The notes beneath the pieces were generated by a model. That model did not search any database. It was not told where the DNA came from and saw nothing but the letters and a program-made list of their open reading frames with translations. Shown in pieces: positions 1 to 9,287 of a stretch of 18,958 bases of DNA (the first letter of the stretch is position 1; the number at the start of each line of letters is the position of its first letter). The position numbers and the translations under genes are program-made. The stretch lies in the NCBI GenBank assembly GCA_903885415.1, contig CAISIP010000120.1:1-18958 (forward strand), given 5' to 3'. The stretch is from an uncultured beta proteobacterium. GTDB taxonomy: Bacteria; Pseudomonadota; Gammaproteobacteria; Burkholderiales; Burkholderiaceae_C.

Positions 1-362
1 AGCTTGTCGAAGTCGGCGTCGGGCTCGCCGTAGGCCGCATAGATTTCTTCAAGCCTTGCCTTGGCGCCGAAGATCGCACCCATGCCAGCCTCGACGCTTT
101 CGCGCACCGTCTGCGTCGGGTCGAGTTGCGGCTCCTGCGGCAAATAGCCGATGTTCAGGTTCGCCATGGGCGTCGCCTCGCCTTCGATTTCCTTGTCGAC
201 GCCGGCCATGATCTTGAGCAGCGTCGACTTGCCGGAGCCATTGGTTCCGAGCACGCCGATCTTGGCGCCCGGAAAAAAGCTCAACGAGATGCCCTTGAGG
301 ATGTGTCGCTTCGGCGGAACAATCTTGCCGACGCGGTTCATCGTGAATACATATTGCGCCAT
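1..362 (-). CDS. ettA: Energy-dependent translational throttle protein EttA (ABC-F family), N-terminal part, cut by window edge
   Basis: The visible 120 residues begin MAQYVFTMNRVGKIVPPKR, the characteristic start of EttA, an ABC-F ATPase that binds the ribosomal E site and couples translation elongation to the ATP/ADP ratio. The first Walker A motif, GTNGSGKST, is at residues 39-47, followed by the Q-loop region IGYLPQEPQL. The protein is cytoplasmic with no membrane segment; the family is about 555 residues long, so roughly the last three quarters lie outside the window. The start is ATG at 362-360, with no strong Shine-Dalgarno sequence (TGGTAAACC precedes it). It is divergent from rhlE across about 336 bp. 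The family assignment is firm; reading frame and Walker motif are directly visible. Confidence 0.95.
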   Translation of the reverse strand, partial: MAQYVFTMNRVGKIVPPKRHILKGISLSFFPGAKIGVLGTNGSGKSTLLKIMAGVDKEIEGEATPMANLNIGYLPQEPQLDPTQTVRESVEAGMGAIFGAKARLEEIYAAYGEPDADFDK

Positions 363-698
363 GGTTTACCAGTAAAGAGAGCGTTGACAAGCGATTGCGC
401 CGCTGCGCCGGAGACGCGATTTGCTTCGGATCACCTGCAGGATCCGCAATGCGGCTAGGCGCCTATTATCCGCCGAGCGCGGACCGTCTGCTGCAATCGC
501 AGCGCCAAAGCCCCGCCGGCCCTGGCCCGTGCGACAATAGCGGCTGTTGTGGCGTTCCAGCTGCCCACAATCTCAGCAACCGCTGGGGACCAGGCCTAGC
601 GCACGCGTCCCATTTTTGATTCTGTCTGCCCCAACTGGCCCCTCGTCGTGACGGGGGGACGGGTCGACATGCCAAGCGCCCAGGACGGGCGCATCACT
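363..698. other. Intergenic region between divergent ettA and rhlE
   Basis: No convincing gene lies here; the short reading frames look like GC-rich noise. On the minus strand, GATAAT at 465-470 could be a -10 element for ettA, but no good -35 box stands 16-18 bp upstream. Directly beside it is the perfect 10-bp palindrome TAGGCGCCTA (456-465). A second symmetrical site, CGGATC (427-432) and GATCCG (441-446) around a nested CCTGCAGG, lies nearer ettA. No clear promoter for rhlE was seen. Two possible upstream rhlE starts (GTG at 648, ATG at 669) fall inside this region. Confidence 0.5.
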
Positions 699-2390
<1,692 letters not shown>

Positions 2391-2405
2391 CGCGCCCGGC
2401 CCGAC

Positions 2406-3221
2406 TCAGGACGCGAAGCCGATATGGAAGTCGTTGCGTCCGCTGCGGTCCTCACCACGCAAAAGCCACAGCGGACGGGTGGCAAAAGCCACCGGCAGCC
2501 CTGACTGGCCGTTTGCTGGATTGAGGTCGCGCTCGAAGACCGAACTGGCCGGCATATAGCGCAACGCCACGCCGGCCCGGCGCCGGGTGGAGTGGTTGAC
2601 GCGCGCGCCGTGGATCATATGCACATCGTGCATCGACATCTGGCCCGGCTGCAGTTCCAGGTCAACCGCAGCGCCCTCGTCGAATGCGTCGGGCGCTGCA
2701 CGCAGTTGCAACACCATTTCCTGGCGGTCTTCCACCAAGTGCGGATAGCTGACGCGCGAGGCGTGCGATTGCGGAATCACCCGCAGGCAGCCGTTGTCGC
2801 GGGTCGACGCATCCAGCGCAAGCCAGACGGTACAGGTTGCCAGCGGACGGATCGGCCAGTAATGTCCGTCCTGGTGCCACGGCGTTTCAAGCCCGTCGCC
2901 GGCCGGTTTGCAAAATACATGGCAGCCCCACAACACGATGTCAGGCCCGATCAGCTGCTCGACCGCGTCGAGGATGGCGCTATCGCGCGCCAGCTCCAGG
3001 AAGTCCTGGTGGCCGCGCACGCCCTCGGCATTCGGCGCCCCATCACGGCCGGCAATATGCGCGCTGACCAACTTCTCCGGACGCACGTCCGGGTTATCGC
3101 GGATCAGCCGCTCGAGCGAAACGCGCAGCCGATCCACCTGCTGCTGCGCTAGGCTAAAGGCCGGCACCAGGTAGCCCTGCTCGCGGTAATGCGCGACTTC
3201 TGACTGGGTCAAGCACGCCAT
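2406..3221 (-). CDS. Phytanoyl-CoA dioxygenase (PhyH) family Fe(II)/2-oxoglutarate oxygenase
   Basis: A 271-residue protein of the PhyH family, non-haem iron enzymes that hydroxylate or oxidatively cleave small molecules using O2 and 2-oxoglutarate. The metal-binding HxD is H116-x-D118 in WHQDGHYW. The distal His is probably H204 in MIHGARVN, and Arg213-215 after NHST are candidates to hold the 2-oxoglutarate carboxylate. The stretch VWLALDASTRDNGCLRVIP (132-150) is typical of the family. No signal peptide is seen, so it is cytoplasmic. The ATG start is supported by GGAGG at 3228-3232, spacing 6. It is the last gene of the eight-gene minus-strand operon, 54 bp after the cupin gene. Bacterial members act on very diverse substrates; a modified sugar or sugar acid is inferred only from context. 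Confidence 0.88.
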   Translation of the reverse strand: MACLTQSEVAHYREQGYLVPAFSLAQQQVDRLRVSLERLIRDNPDVRPEKLVSAHIAGRDGAPNAEGVRGHQDFLELARDSAILDAVEQLIGPDIVLWGCHVFCKPAGDGLETPWHQDGHYWPIRPLATCTVWLALDASTRDNGCLRVIPQSHASRVSYPHLVEDRQEMVLQLRAAPDAFDEGAAVDLELQPGQMSMHDVHMIHGARVNHSTRRRAGVALRYMPASSVFERDLNPANGQSGLPVAFATRPLWLLRGEDRSGRNDFHIGFAS

Positions 3222-3275
3222 GCTATGCCTCCAATGTGTGAATGTGAAGTGGTCGCTGCAGACTCGCGCGAGCGC

Positions 3276-3659
3276 TCATCCGCGCACGAACAGCGTGAGC
3301 AGCGGATCAGGACCGACCTGGCGACTCCAGTGCCCGTGCACCAGCGGATCGAAGCGCGCACCTTCAGGCAGCACATCGGCAGAATAGAAATGCTCGCCGG
3401 GTTTGAATCGCCGTGACGCACCGCCCTGCAGTCCGATCTCCATCTGTCCACCCAGAATGAATACCCATTGCGGGCTGCCGGTGCAATGGAACTGGCTGCG
3501 AAAGCCCACCGGACTGTGGCGCAACTGGTAGCCGCCGCAGGCGAAGACGGCCGACAGCATCGACTGGGGCGAGCCCTCAGACAGCGGCAACTCCTGGTGC
3601 GAAAAGAAGGCCCGGCCGTCGGCGCCGGTGCTCAGAAGGATCTTGGTGAAATGCTGCAT
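3276..3659 (-). CDS. Small single-domain cupin protein, function unknown
   Basis: A 127-residue protein with the layout of one cupin beta-barrel. FHCTGSPQWVFILGGQMEIGL (57-77) resembles cupin motif 1 and FKPGEHFYSADV (85-96) resembles motif 2. Candidate metal ligands are H58, H90, H108 and H110, but the classical HxH of motif 1 is not present, so metal binding is uncertain. No signal peptide or membrane segment is seen. The start ATG at 3659-3657 follows AAGG after a 15-bp gap from the gluconokinase stop, indicating co-transcription. Cupins beside sugar genes are often isomerases, lyases or ligand-binding proteins; none can be assigned from this sequence. Confidence 0.72.
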   Translation of the reverse strand: MQHFTKILLSTGADGRAFFSHQELPLSEGSPQSMLSAVFACGGYQLRHSPVGFRSQFHCTGSPQWVFILGGQMEIGLQGGASRRFKPGEHFYSADVLPEGARFDPLVHGHWSRQVGPDPLLTLFVRG

Positions 3660-3674
3660 GGTGTGGCCTTTGCA

Positions 3675-4199
3675 CTATGTCGCCGACGCGATGGCCGATC
3701 GCCGCGCGATTTCGGCGACGACCGCTTGAACGATTGCCTCGGGCGGCTGCTCCACCTCGAACTCCATCGCCCGCTCGTCGGCTTGCGGGGCCTCGAGTAT
3801 TTCAAACTGGCTTTGCAGCAACGAAGCCGGCATGTAGTGGCCGGCGCGCTGCGCGCTGCGCTGCGCCAGCAGCGCCGGAGAACCACGCAGGTGCACAAAC
3901 AACAGCTCGCTGACGCCGCGGCGCAGGATGTCGCGGTAACTGCGCTTGAGCGCCGAACACGCCATGGCGACGCCCATCTGCTGGCGCTGGGCCCGTTGCA
4001 GATGCCCTGCCAGGGCGTCGAGCCAGTCGCGTCGGTCGGCGTCGGTCAGCGCCACGCCGGAGCGCATACGCGCTATGTTGGCGGCAGAATGCAGCTCGTC
4101 GCCTTCGACGTACTGCAGCTGCAGGCATCGGGCTAAAGCAGCCGCGACAGTGCTTTTGCCGCAGCTCGAGACCCCCATCACTACCAGCAAGCAAGCCAT
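3675..4199 (-). CDS. gntK: Gluconokinase, GntK/thermoresistant type
   Basis: A 174-residue P-loop kinase that phosphorylates gluconate (or a related aldonate) to the 6-phosphate with ATP in the cytoplasm. The P-loop GVSSCGKST is at residues 9-17. The family signature running GDELHS, N-x-x-R-M, G-x-ALTD and DR-x-x-WL covers residues 33-60, and ACSALKRSYRD is at 80-90. Length agrees with E. coli GntK (about 175). I chose ATG 4199 because MACLLVVMG is the usual type of start; an in-frame GTG at 4205 would add two residues. It follows the ABC ATPase gene by 24 bp and precedes the cupin gene by 15 bp. No 6-phosphogluconate dehydratase gene is in the window, so the product presumably enters central metabolism elsewhere. 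Confidence 0.9.
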   Translation of the reverse strand: MACLLVVMGVSSCGKSTVAAALARCLQLQYVEGDELHSAANIARMRSGVALTDADRRDWLDALAGHLQRAQRQQMGVAMACSALKRSYRDILRRGVSELLFVHLRGSPALLAQRSAQRAGHYMPASLLQSQFEILEAPQADERAMEFEVEQPPEAIVQAVVAEIARRSAIASAT

Positions 4200-4223
4200 G
4201 GCCACACCGTCACCGCAAGCCGC

Positions 4224-5294
4224 TCAGCCCAGGCGCTTGCCGCTGCCCTGCTCGAACAGGTGCGCCTTGGCCGCGTCGATCTGCAGTCCCACCAGATCGT
4301 CGGGTTGGACCTGCGTGCGGCCGTGCAGCACGACGATGAAGCGGCTGGTGCCAACCTCGAGCAGCAGTTCGGTCTCGGCGCCGGTCGGCTCGACGACGAT
4401 CACCCTGGCGTCGATCCCGGTTCCGGGCGCGGTGATTCCGATGTCGCCCGGGCGGATTCCATAATGCACTGCCTGGCCCTCACGCCCCGCTGTGGTTGCA
4501 GCGACCGGCCACTGGATGCCTTCGGCCTGCACCCAACTGCGCCCAGCAGCCTGGTGCAACTCGCCCGCAAAGACATTCATCGACGGCGAGCCGATGAACT
4601 GCGCCACGAACAGGTTGCCCGGATGGTCAAAAAGATCCAGCGGGGTCCCGATCTGCTCAATGATCCCTTCGTTCATCACCACGATGCGGTCGGCCATGGT
4701 CATGGCCTCGATCTGGTCGTGCGTCACATACACGGTGGTGGTCTTGAGCCGCTGATGCAGCGCCTTGATCTCGGCGCGCATCGCCACCCGCAGCTTGGCG
4801 TCGAGGTTCGACAGCGGCTCATCAAACAGGAAAACTTTGGGGTCGCGCACGATCGCGCGGCCCATGGCGACGCGCTGGCGCTGGCCGCCCGACAGCTCGC
4901 GCGGAAAACGATCGAGCAGCAGCTCGAGGTTCAGGATACGCGCGGCGTCGCCAACGCGCTGGCTGGTCAGCGCGGCGTCGGCGCGGCGCAGTTTGAGGCT
5001 AAACGCCATGTTGTCGCGCACCGTCATATGCGGGTACAGCGCGTAGCTCTGGAACACCATCGCGATGTCGCGATCCTTGGAGTCGAGCTCGTTGATCACC
5101 CGTCCGTCGATGCTGATCTCGCCGGCGCTGATGTCCTCCAGACCAGCGAGCATGCGCAGCAACGTCGATTTGCCGCAGCCCGAGGGACCGACCAGCACGA
5201 CGAACTCGCCGTCCGAGATGTCGAAACTGATGCCATGGATGATCTTCACTCGTCCGAAGCTCTTCTCGATTTTCTGGAATGCGACCGATGCCAT
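4224..5294 (-). CDS. Sugar ABC transporter ATP-binding protein, CUT1 (MalK/UgpC) family
   Basis: The 356-residue ATPase that energises the carbohydrate importer encoded upstream. Motifs: Walker A GPSGCGKST (36-44), Q-loop Q82, signature LSGGQ (134-138), Walker B VFLFDEP (154-160), D-loop SNLD, and switch His192. Residues from about 235 to 356 form the TOBE/OB-fold regulatory domain typical of MalK-like proteins that serve CUT1 importers. I chose ATG 5294 rather than an upstream in-frame start at 5327: GAGGA lies 8 bases before it, the protein then begins MASVAFQKIEKSFG as family members do, and it starts 16 bp after the permease stop instead of overlapping it. It acts on the inner face of the membrane with two permease subunits. 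Family certain, substrate not. Confidence 0.94.
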   Translation of the reverse strand: MASVAFQKIEKSFGRVKIIHGISFDISDGEFVVLVGPSGCGKSTLLRMLAGLEDISAGEISIDGRVINELDSKDRDIAMVFQSYALYPHMTVRDNMAFSLKLRRADAALTSQRVGDAARILNLELLLDRFPRELSGGQRQRVAMGRAIVRDPKVFLFDEPLSNLDAKLRVAMRAEIKALHQRLKTTTVYVTHDQIEAMTMADRIVVMNEGIIEQIGTPLDLFDHPGNLFVAQFIGSPSMNVFAGELHQAAGRSWVQAEGIQWPVAATTAGREGQAVHYGIRPGDIGITAPGTGIDARVIVVEPTGAETELLLEVGTSRFIVVLHGRTQVQPDDLVGLQIDAAKAHLFEQGSGKRLG

Positions 5295-5310
5295 ATGTCT
5301 CGTCCTCGCT

Positions 5311-6162
5311 TTAGCTCTTGACAGCACCCGCCGTCAGGCCGGAAACCATGTAGCGCTTGAATGTGTAATAAATCGCTGCCGGCGGCAAGGCGTAGATCAG
5401 ACCGGTCGTCATCAGCAACTCCCACGGCGAGTCGTCCGCCGACAAAAAGTTGCCCAGCGCCACCGCCAGCGTGACGCTGGTGTCGTTGGACAGCAGCAAG
5501 AATGCGTAGAGATATTCGTTCCAGGCCAGCAGCAGCGCATAGGTTCCCACTGCCACCAGCGAGGGAACCATCAGCGGCAGGTAGACCAGTCGGAACAGCT
5601 GCATCGCGGTGGCGCCGTCCATCTTGGCGGCTTCGTCGAGCTCGATCGGCAGCTTGTCCGACGCCTGCTTGAGCACCCAGATGCAGTAGGGCGAGGCGAT
5701 CGTCACCATCGCCAGGATCAGCGCCCACTGGCTGTTGAGGATGCCGTAGTTGCCCATGGTCTTGTACATCGGCACCGCCAGAAAGGCCGCCGGGATGAAA
5801 TAGGTGAACAGCGCGAGATTCATCACGGTGCGTCCGCCGCGCACCCTGAGCCGGCTGATGGCAAAGGCAGCGGCGGTCGAGACGCCCAGCGTGATCGCGC
5901 CGACCGACAGCGCAATCACCAGCGAGTTGCCCATCTGGACCCAGAAATGGTCGAGGTAAAAATGCTTTTGATGAAAGACAAAATCGAAATTGCTCAGCGT
6001 CGGGTTCTTGGGCCACAGCCGCCCCGAAGTCGCCTGGTCGCGCGGCGAAATCGCAAACAGGATCATGTGGTAGATCGGGATCATGGTCCAAAGGAAGACC
6101 GGGATGCCGACCAGCAGCAAGCGCGTCTCGGCACCCACCTTTCGCAGCGTCATGCCGCTCAT
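5311..6162 (-). CDS. Sugar ABC transporter permease, CUT1 MalG-like subunit
   Basis: A 283-residue inner-membrane protein with about six membrane segments (roughly residues 13-37, 77-100, 112-132, 146-166, 194-214 and 250-270). The cytoplasmic EAA loop that docks on the ATPase is visible as ELDEAAKMDGA (174-184) followed by LVYLPL. It is the second permease of the importer. The ATG at 6162-6160 overlaps the stop codon of the preceding permease gene in an ATGA arrangement, implying translational coupling and equal amounts of the two subunits. The substrate is probably a sugar or sugar acid taken from the neighbouring binding protein; its identity cannot be read from the sequence. Confidence 0.93.
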   Translation of the reverse strand: MSGMTLRKVGAETRLLLVGIPVFLWTMIPIYHMILFAISPRDQATSGRLWPKNPTLSNFDFVFHQKHFYLDHFWVQMGNSLVIALSVGAITLGVSTAAAFAISRLRVRGGRTVMNLALFTYFIPAAFLAVPMYKTMGNYGILNSQWALILAMVTIASPYCIWVLKQASDKLPIELDEAAKMDGATAMQLFRLVYLPLMVPSLVAVGTYALLLAWNEYLYAFLLLSNDTSVTLAVALGNFLSADDSPWELLMTTGLIYALPPAAIYYTFKRYMVSGLTAGAVKS

Positions 6163-7031
6163 TTGGACAACCGTTTCATCATGAAATAAACCAGTGGCAA
6201 CACCAACGGGAGCGCGACGACGATCGACGCCAGCGACAGGTCGACCTGATCAAGCCGCAGGTAGCGGATGCCGAGCGTGGCGAGCACATGCGTCATGTCG
6301 GCCGGGCCGCCTCCGGTGAGCAGGTAGACGCTGTTGAAATCGCCCAGCGTCCAGATCATCGACAGGATGGTCGAGGTGAGGTACAGCGAGCGCATGGACG
6401 GCCAGGTGATGAAGCGAAATTTCTGCCAGACGGTCGCGCCGTCGACCGAAGCGGCTTCGTACTGCTCGCCCGGAATCGCCATGCGCCCGGCCAGCAATAT
6501 CAGCGTCCAGAAAGGCAGCGACTTCCAAATATGCGCGAGCATCGACAGGCTCAGCGCCAGCGTCGGGTCGTTGAGCCAATTGGGCCCGTCCAGACCACTG
6601 AGTTGGAAGATCAGCGTGTTAATGACGCCCCATTCCGGGTTCAGCATGAAGCGCATCGACAGGATGGTCGGTATGGAAGGCACCGCCCACGGCAGGATAA
6701 ACACCAGCGACAGCCACTTGACCCACCAGCGGGTGTTCAGGAAGAAGCCGGACAGAAAAAGCGCTACGGCCATCTTCAGGTTGACCGAGAGAATGATGAA
6801 GACGATGCTATTGAGCATCGTCCGGAAGAATATCGGGTCGGCGAAAAGCCGGACATAGGTCTGCGGTTCGCGCGCCAACCACAGCCCGTAGCAGACCGGA
6901 TAAATGACGAAGACCAGAAAGATCAGGAGATAGGGGACGACCAGAATACGTCCCCAACGCTGCCACGAACCCGAGGCCTTGGCGGCGGGCGGCGCGGTAT
7001 CAAACTGCGGATCGAATGTGCTGGCGTTCAT
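6159..7031 (-). CDS. Sugar ABC transporter permease, CUT1 MalF/UgpA-like subunit
   Basis: A 290-residue inner-membrane permease with about six membrane segments: one near residues 29-50 after a cytoplasmic N-terminus, then near 71-98, 107-127, 160-181, 214-235 and 266-286. The EAA loop is YEAASVDGATVWQKF (191-205), the contact site for the ATP-binding subunit. ATG 7031 has no good Shine-Dalgarno sequence; a strong stem-loop (7045-7078) ends 13 bases before it, so translation may depend on structure or on ribosomes arriving from the binding-protein gene. Its stop codon overlaps the start of the second permease. Family assignment rests on topology, EAA loop and gene order. Confidence 0.93.
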   Translation of the reverse strand: MNASTFDPQFDTAPPAAKASGSWQRWGRILVVPYLLIFLVFVIYPVCYGLWLAREPQTYVRLFADPIFFRTMLNSIVFIILSVNLKMAVALFLSGFFLNTRWWVKWLSLVFILPWAVPSIPTILSMRFMLNPEWGVINTLIFQLSGLDGPNWLNDPTLALSLSMLAHIWKSLPFWTLILLAGRMAIPGEQYEAASVDGATVWQKFRFITWPSMRSLYLTSTILSMIWTLGDFNSVYLLTGGGPADMTHVLATLGIRYLRLDQVDLSLASIVVALPLVLPLVYFMMKRLSK

Positions 7032-7044
7032 GGCGATGCGGGTA

Positions 7045-7078
7045 CGCGCAGGCGACCCCTGACGGGGCCGCTTGCGCG
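7045..7078 (-). promoter_or_regulatory. Strong stem-loop between binding-protein and permease genes
   Basis: The plus-strand arms 7045-7059 and 7064-7078 are complementary around the loop TGAC (7060-7063). In the minus-strand transcript this gives four C-G pairs next to the loop, a G-U pair, three more pairs, one C-A mismatch and six outer pairs. No U-rich tract follows, so it is not a classical intrinsic terminator. It lies in the 70-bp gap after the binding-protein stop and ends 13 bases before the permease start. Hairpins in this place in ABC import operons are known to protect the upstream message or cause partial termination, giving an excess of binding protein; that role here is inference. 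Confidence 0.6.
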
Positions 7079-7101
7079 ATGGCTCAGACTACGTGGGGGT
7101 A

Positions 7102-8478
7102 TCAGCCCGCGACGGCCTTGATTCGGGCGATCATTTCATCGACCGCCTTGTCGACAGGAACCTTCTCGTTGAGAACCCGATTCGCCGCTTTGGCCCATAC
7201 GTTCTCGTTGTTGAGAATGGTGAACTTGTAGTTCTTGGTGAACTCAAAACTGACGGTGCCGTTCTTGTACTGGTTGTAGACCGACATGCGGTGCGCATCG
7301 GCTTTCCAGAACGGCCGCTCCTGCGCCGTTTTCATGACCGGAAACCAGCGTCCAAGCGAGCCTTCCACATAGGGTGTCAGGTTCTCCTCCTGCATCATGA
7401 ACGCGACGAATTCCTTGGCACGCACCTTGTTCTTGGCCTGGCTGAACACGACGCCCGTCTTGACCGCGCTGCGGTAGATCATCTTGCCGCCATCGGGCTT
7501 GTTCGGGAAACCGGCGGTGCGGATGCTTTGCGTGTAGTTCTTCTTCGCGGTTTCGCGCTCCTCGGGCTTGAGCGCGGCGTTGTTCATGTCGTCGAGCCAT
7601 TTGGCCGCGATGGAGATGGTCGCGTTGTGCGTCATCACCGTCGTACGGTTATGGAAGGCGACATTGTTGTCGGGGTCCTTCCAGCTGGTCGACGAGGGTG
7701 GCGAGCAGCCCTTGGTATAGGGCGCGACATAGTCGCTCAACGCCGCTATCAACCCCGAACGCACCTTGGGATCGTCAACCAGCAGCTTGCCGCTGTCGCT
7801 CACCAGGCTCACGTTGTGCGCGTCCATGAAGGTCAGGAAGGAGAAGAAGGAGTCGCTGGAGTCGACGCCGAGCGGTTGTCCGATGCCGAAAGTGCGGTTG
7901 CCGCTCTTGGCCCGGTGCGCCGGTTGCACCTTGTCGCACCAGAACGACCAATAGTCTTTCCAGTTGGTCGGGATATCCGTTTCCTTGAAGCCCGCGTCGG
8001 CGAGCATGTCGACCCAATACTCGATGTGCATGGTCTGCTGCTTCATCGGGAACGCGTAATAAGCGCGGTCCTTCTTGACATCGTTGTACAGGAAGGTCGT
8101 CTCGGCCGTGTTCGGCGCGAAACGGGTCCGGATCGGGTCGATCACGCTGCTGATGTTCTCCAGCTTGCCGTCAAAAGCCCACTTGCCGGTAACCTGAAAG
8201 TCGTACACGTCGGCATACGCCACGTCGGGCGGATTGCCCGAATCCAGCGCGGCGACTGTCTTGGGAATCATGTCCTGAATTGGGTACTGAGAGAGCTCGA
8301 TCTTCACGCCCTTGTGCTTGGCCTCGTATTTCTTGATCGCTTCGAACAGCGCATCGTCTTCGGCCTTGTAGAAGCCCTTGACCCACCAGACGGTGAGCTT
8401 CTCCTGCGCCACGGCCTGGCCGCCGGCCAACAGGGCCGTGGTCATCAGCGCGGCGGTCGCTACTAGCTTTAATTTCAT
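7102..8478 (-). CDS. Sugar ABC transporter periplasmic substrate-binding protein (CUT1, family 1 extracellular solute-binding)
   Basis: A 458-residue secreted binding protein that captures the substrate in the periplasm and delivers it to the two permeases. Residues 1-24 form a Sec signal peptide: Lys at 2 and 4, a hydrophobic core, and a cleavage site after AVA before QEKLTVWW. The mature part shows the family pattern of a short beta-strand start and LDSGNPPDVAYADVYDFQ (78-95). There are two cysteines, C181 and C258, which could form a disulfide. ATG 8478 has a strong AGGAGA site (8486-8491) and overlaps the stop codon of the regulator gene by four bases (ATGA). At 458 residues it is somewhat longer than many family members. 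The ligand is not predictable; context suggests a sugar acid or derivative. Confidence 0.92.
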   Translation of the reverse strand: MKLKLVATAALMTTALLAGGQAVAQEKLTVWWVKGFYKAEDDALFEAIKKYEAKHKGVKIELSQYPIQDMIPKTVAALDSGNPPDVAYADVYDFQVTGKWAFDGKLENISSVIDPIRTRFAPNTAETTFLYNDVKKDRAYYAFPMKQQTMHIEYWVDMLADAGFKETDIPTNWKDYWSFWCDKVQPAHRAKSGNRTFGIGQPLGVDSSDSFFSFLTFMDAHNVSLVSDSGKLLVDDPKVRSGLIAALSDYVAPYTKGCSPPSSTSWKDPDNNVAFHNRTTVMTHNATISIAAKWLDDMNNAALKPEERETAKKNYTQSIRTAGFPNKPDGGKMIYRSAVKTGVVFSQAKNKVRAKEFVAFMMQEENLTPYVEGSLGRWFPVMKTAQERPFWKADAHRMSVYNQYKNGTVSFEFTKNYKFTILNNENVWAKAANRVLNEKVPVDKAVDEMIARIKAVAG

Positions 8479-9287
8479 GGGTGAATCTCCTGACGGTTGG
8501 TTGGGGAAAGGGGGTGAACGGGAACAGCGACGGCCATCGTGCGCCGGCGTGCAGCGGCGACGGTCGTGGTCGCCGGGTGATGCGGACGCTGCGCTGCGCT
8601 GCGCGAATGGAGCACCAGTTCGATATCCTGCTGCGCGCCTTCGATCAGGGTCAACAGCGCGCGCTCGGCGCCGTCCGGATTCTGCGCGATCACCGCGTCG
8701 AGCACGGCGCGATGCATCGGAAGCGATCCGCGCGGTCCGTCCTTCATGACCGTCGATATTTCGAAACTGGTGCGCAGCAGCGCGCTCAGCGCTCGGCCCA
8801 TGTGCGCCAGCATACGGTTGTGCGATGCACGCAGCAGGCCTTGGTGAAAGCGCAGGTCGAAGCTGACATAATCGCCGCCCTCGTCGACCGCACGCTGCAT
8901 ACCGGCGAACGCGTCTTCCATCGCCTGCACATCGGCAGCGTTCGCGCGCAGCGCTGCGAGTCGGACCGCGGCGGGCTCGACGATCAGCCGCAGATCCTGC
9001 AGGTCGCGGACGAATTCCGGACTCAGCCCGGCGCGCGACTGCCAGCCGATGACGTCAGGGTCAAACCAGTTCCAGTGCTCGGCCGGCTGCACCCGGGTTC
9101 CGACCTTGGGGCCGGTGAGTATCAAGCCCATAGCCACCAGCGACTTGACCGCCTCGCGAACGACGGTGCGGCTGACACCGAGTTCCTCGGACAGCAGCGG
9201 CTCGGGGGGCAGCACGCCGCCAGCGCCAAAGCGCCCGGCGACGATGGCGCTGCCCAGCGTGTCGACGGCGTGCGCGTTCTTGCCCAT
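8475..9287 (-). CDS. GntR-family transcriptional regulator, FadR/FCD subfamily, DgoR-like
   Basis: A 270-residue DNA-binding repressor or activator. The winged helix-turn-helix is at about residues 10-68 (LPPEP, then VSRTVVREAVKSL). It is followed by the linker HWNWFDPDVIGW (71-82) and an all-helical FCD ligand domain to about residue 225, with candidate metal residues D144 and H148 in FDLRFHQ and H192. From memory, the linker and the RLIVEPAAVRLAA stretch resemble E. coli DgoR, the D-galactonate regulator. Its ATG overlaps the dehydrogenase stop (TGATG), and its own stop overlaps the binding-protein start. The tail from about residue 228 to 270, rich in Ala, Arg, Pro and Thr, is longer than usual. 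It probably controls the divergent promoters at 10226-10375. An upstream in-frame extension to 9425 was rejected. Confidence 0.88.
   Translation of the reverse strand: MGKNAHAVDTLGSAIVAGRFGAGGVLPPEPLLSEELGVSRTVVREAVKSLVAMGLILTGPKVGTRVQPAEHWNWFDPDVIGWQSRAGLSPEFVRDLQDLRLIVEPAAVRLAALRANAADVQAMEDAFAGMQRAVDEGGDYVSFDLRFHQGLLRASHNRMLAHMGRALSALLRTSFEISTVMKDGPRGSLPMHRAVLDAVIAQNPDGAERALLTLIEGAQQDIELVLHSRSAAQRPHHPATTTVAAARRRTMAVAVPVHPLSPTNRQEIHP
8486..8491 (-). promoter_or_regulatory. Strong ribosome binding site of the binding-protein gene
   Basis: AGGAGA on the minus strand, seven bases before ATG 8478. It is the best Shine-Dalgarno match in the operon and lies inside the regulator coding sequence. 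High translation of the binding protein relative to its overlapping neighbour is therefore expected. Confidence 0.7.

Noticed and set aside
384..389. Consensus -35 box TTGACA on the plus strand
   Set aside because: No -10-like hexamer lies 16-18 bp downstream, and it is far from rhlE, beside the start of the divergent ettA.
586..617. GGGAC/GTCCC stem followed by a run of five T upstream of rhlE, resembling a terminator
   Set aside because: Only five base pairs with a 16-base loop and no upstream plus-strand gene to terminate; too weak to call an attenuator.
648..698. Longer RhlE start at GTG 648 or ATG 669
   Set aside because: The extra residues (MTGGRVDMPSAQDGRIT) do not resemble RhlE, whereas ATG 699 gives the normal family N-terminus.
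3263..3277. Overlapping palindromes CTCGCGCGAG and GAGCGCTC at the cupin stop codon
   Set aside because: They form no stable stem with a proper loop and partly lie in coding sequence; probably chance GC-rich symmetry.
4260..5321. 353-codon plus-strand frame opposite the ABC ATPase
   Set aside because: Shadow of a certain gene; composition is biased to His, Arg, Gln and Asp without motifs.
7072..8466. 464-codon plus-strand frame opposite the binding-protein gene
   Set aside because: Same GC-rich codon shadow; the minus-strand product has a signal peptide and family sequence, and the plus frame has no recognisable domain.
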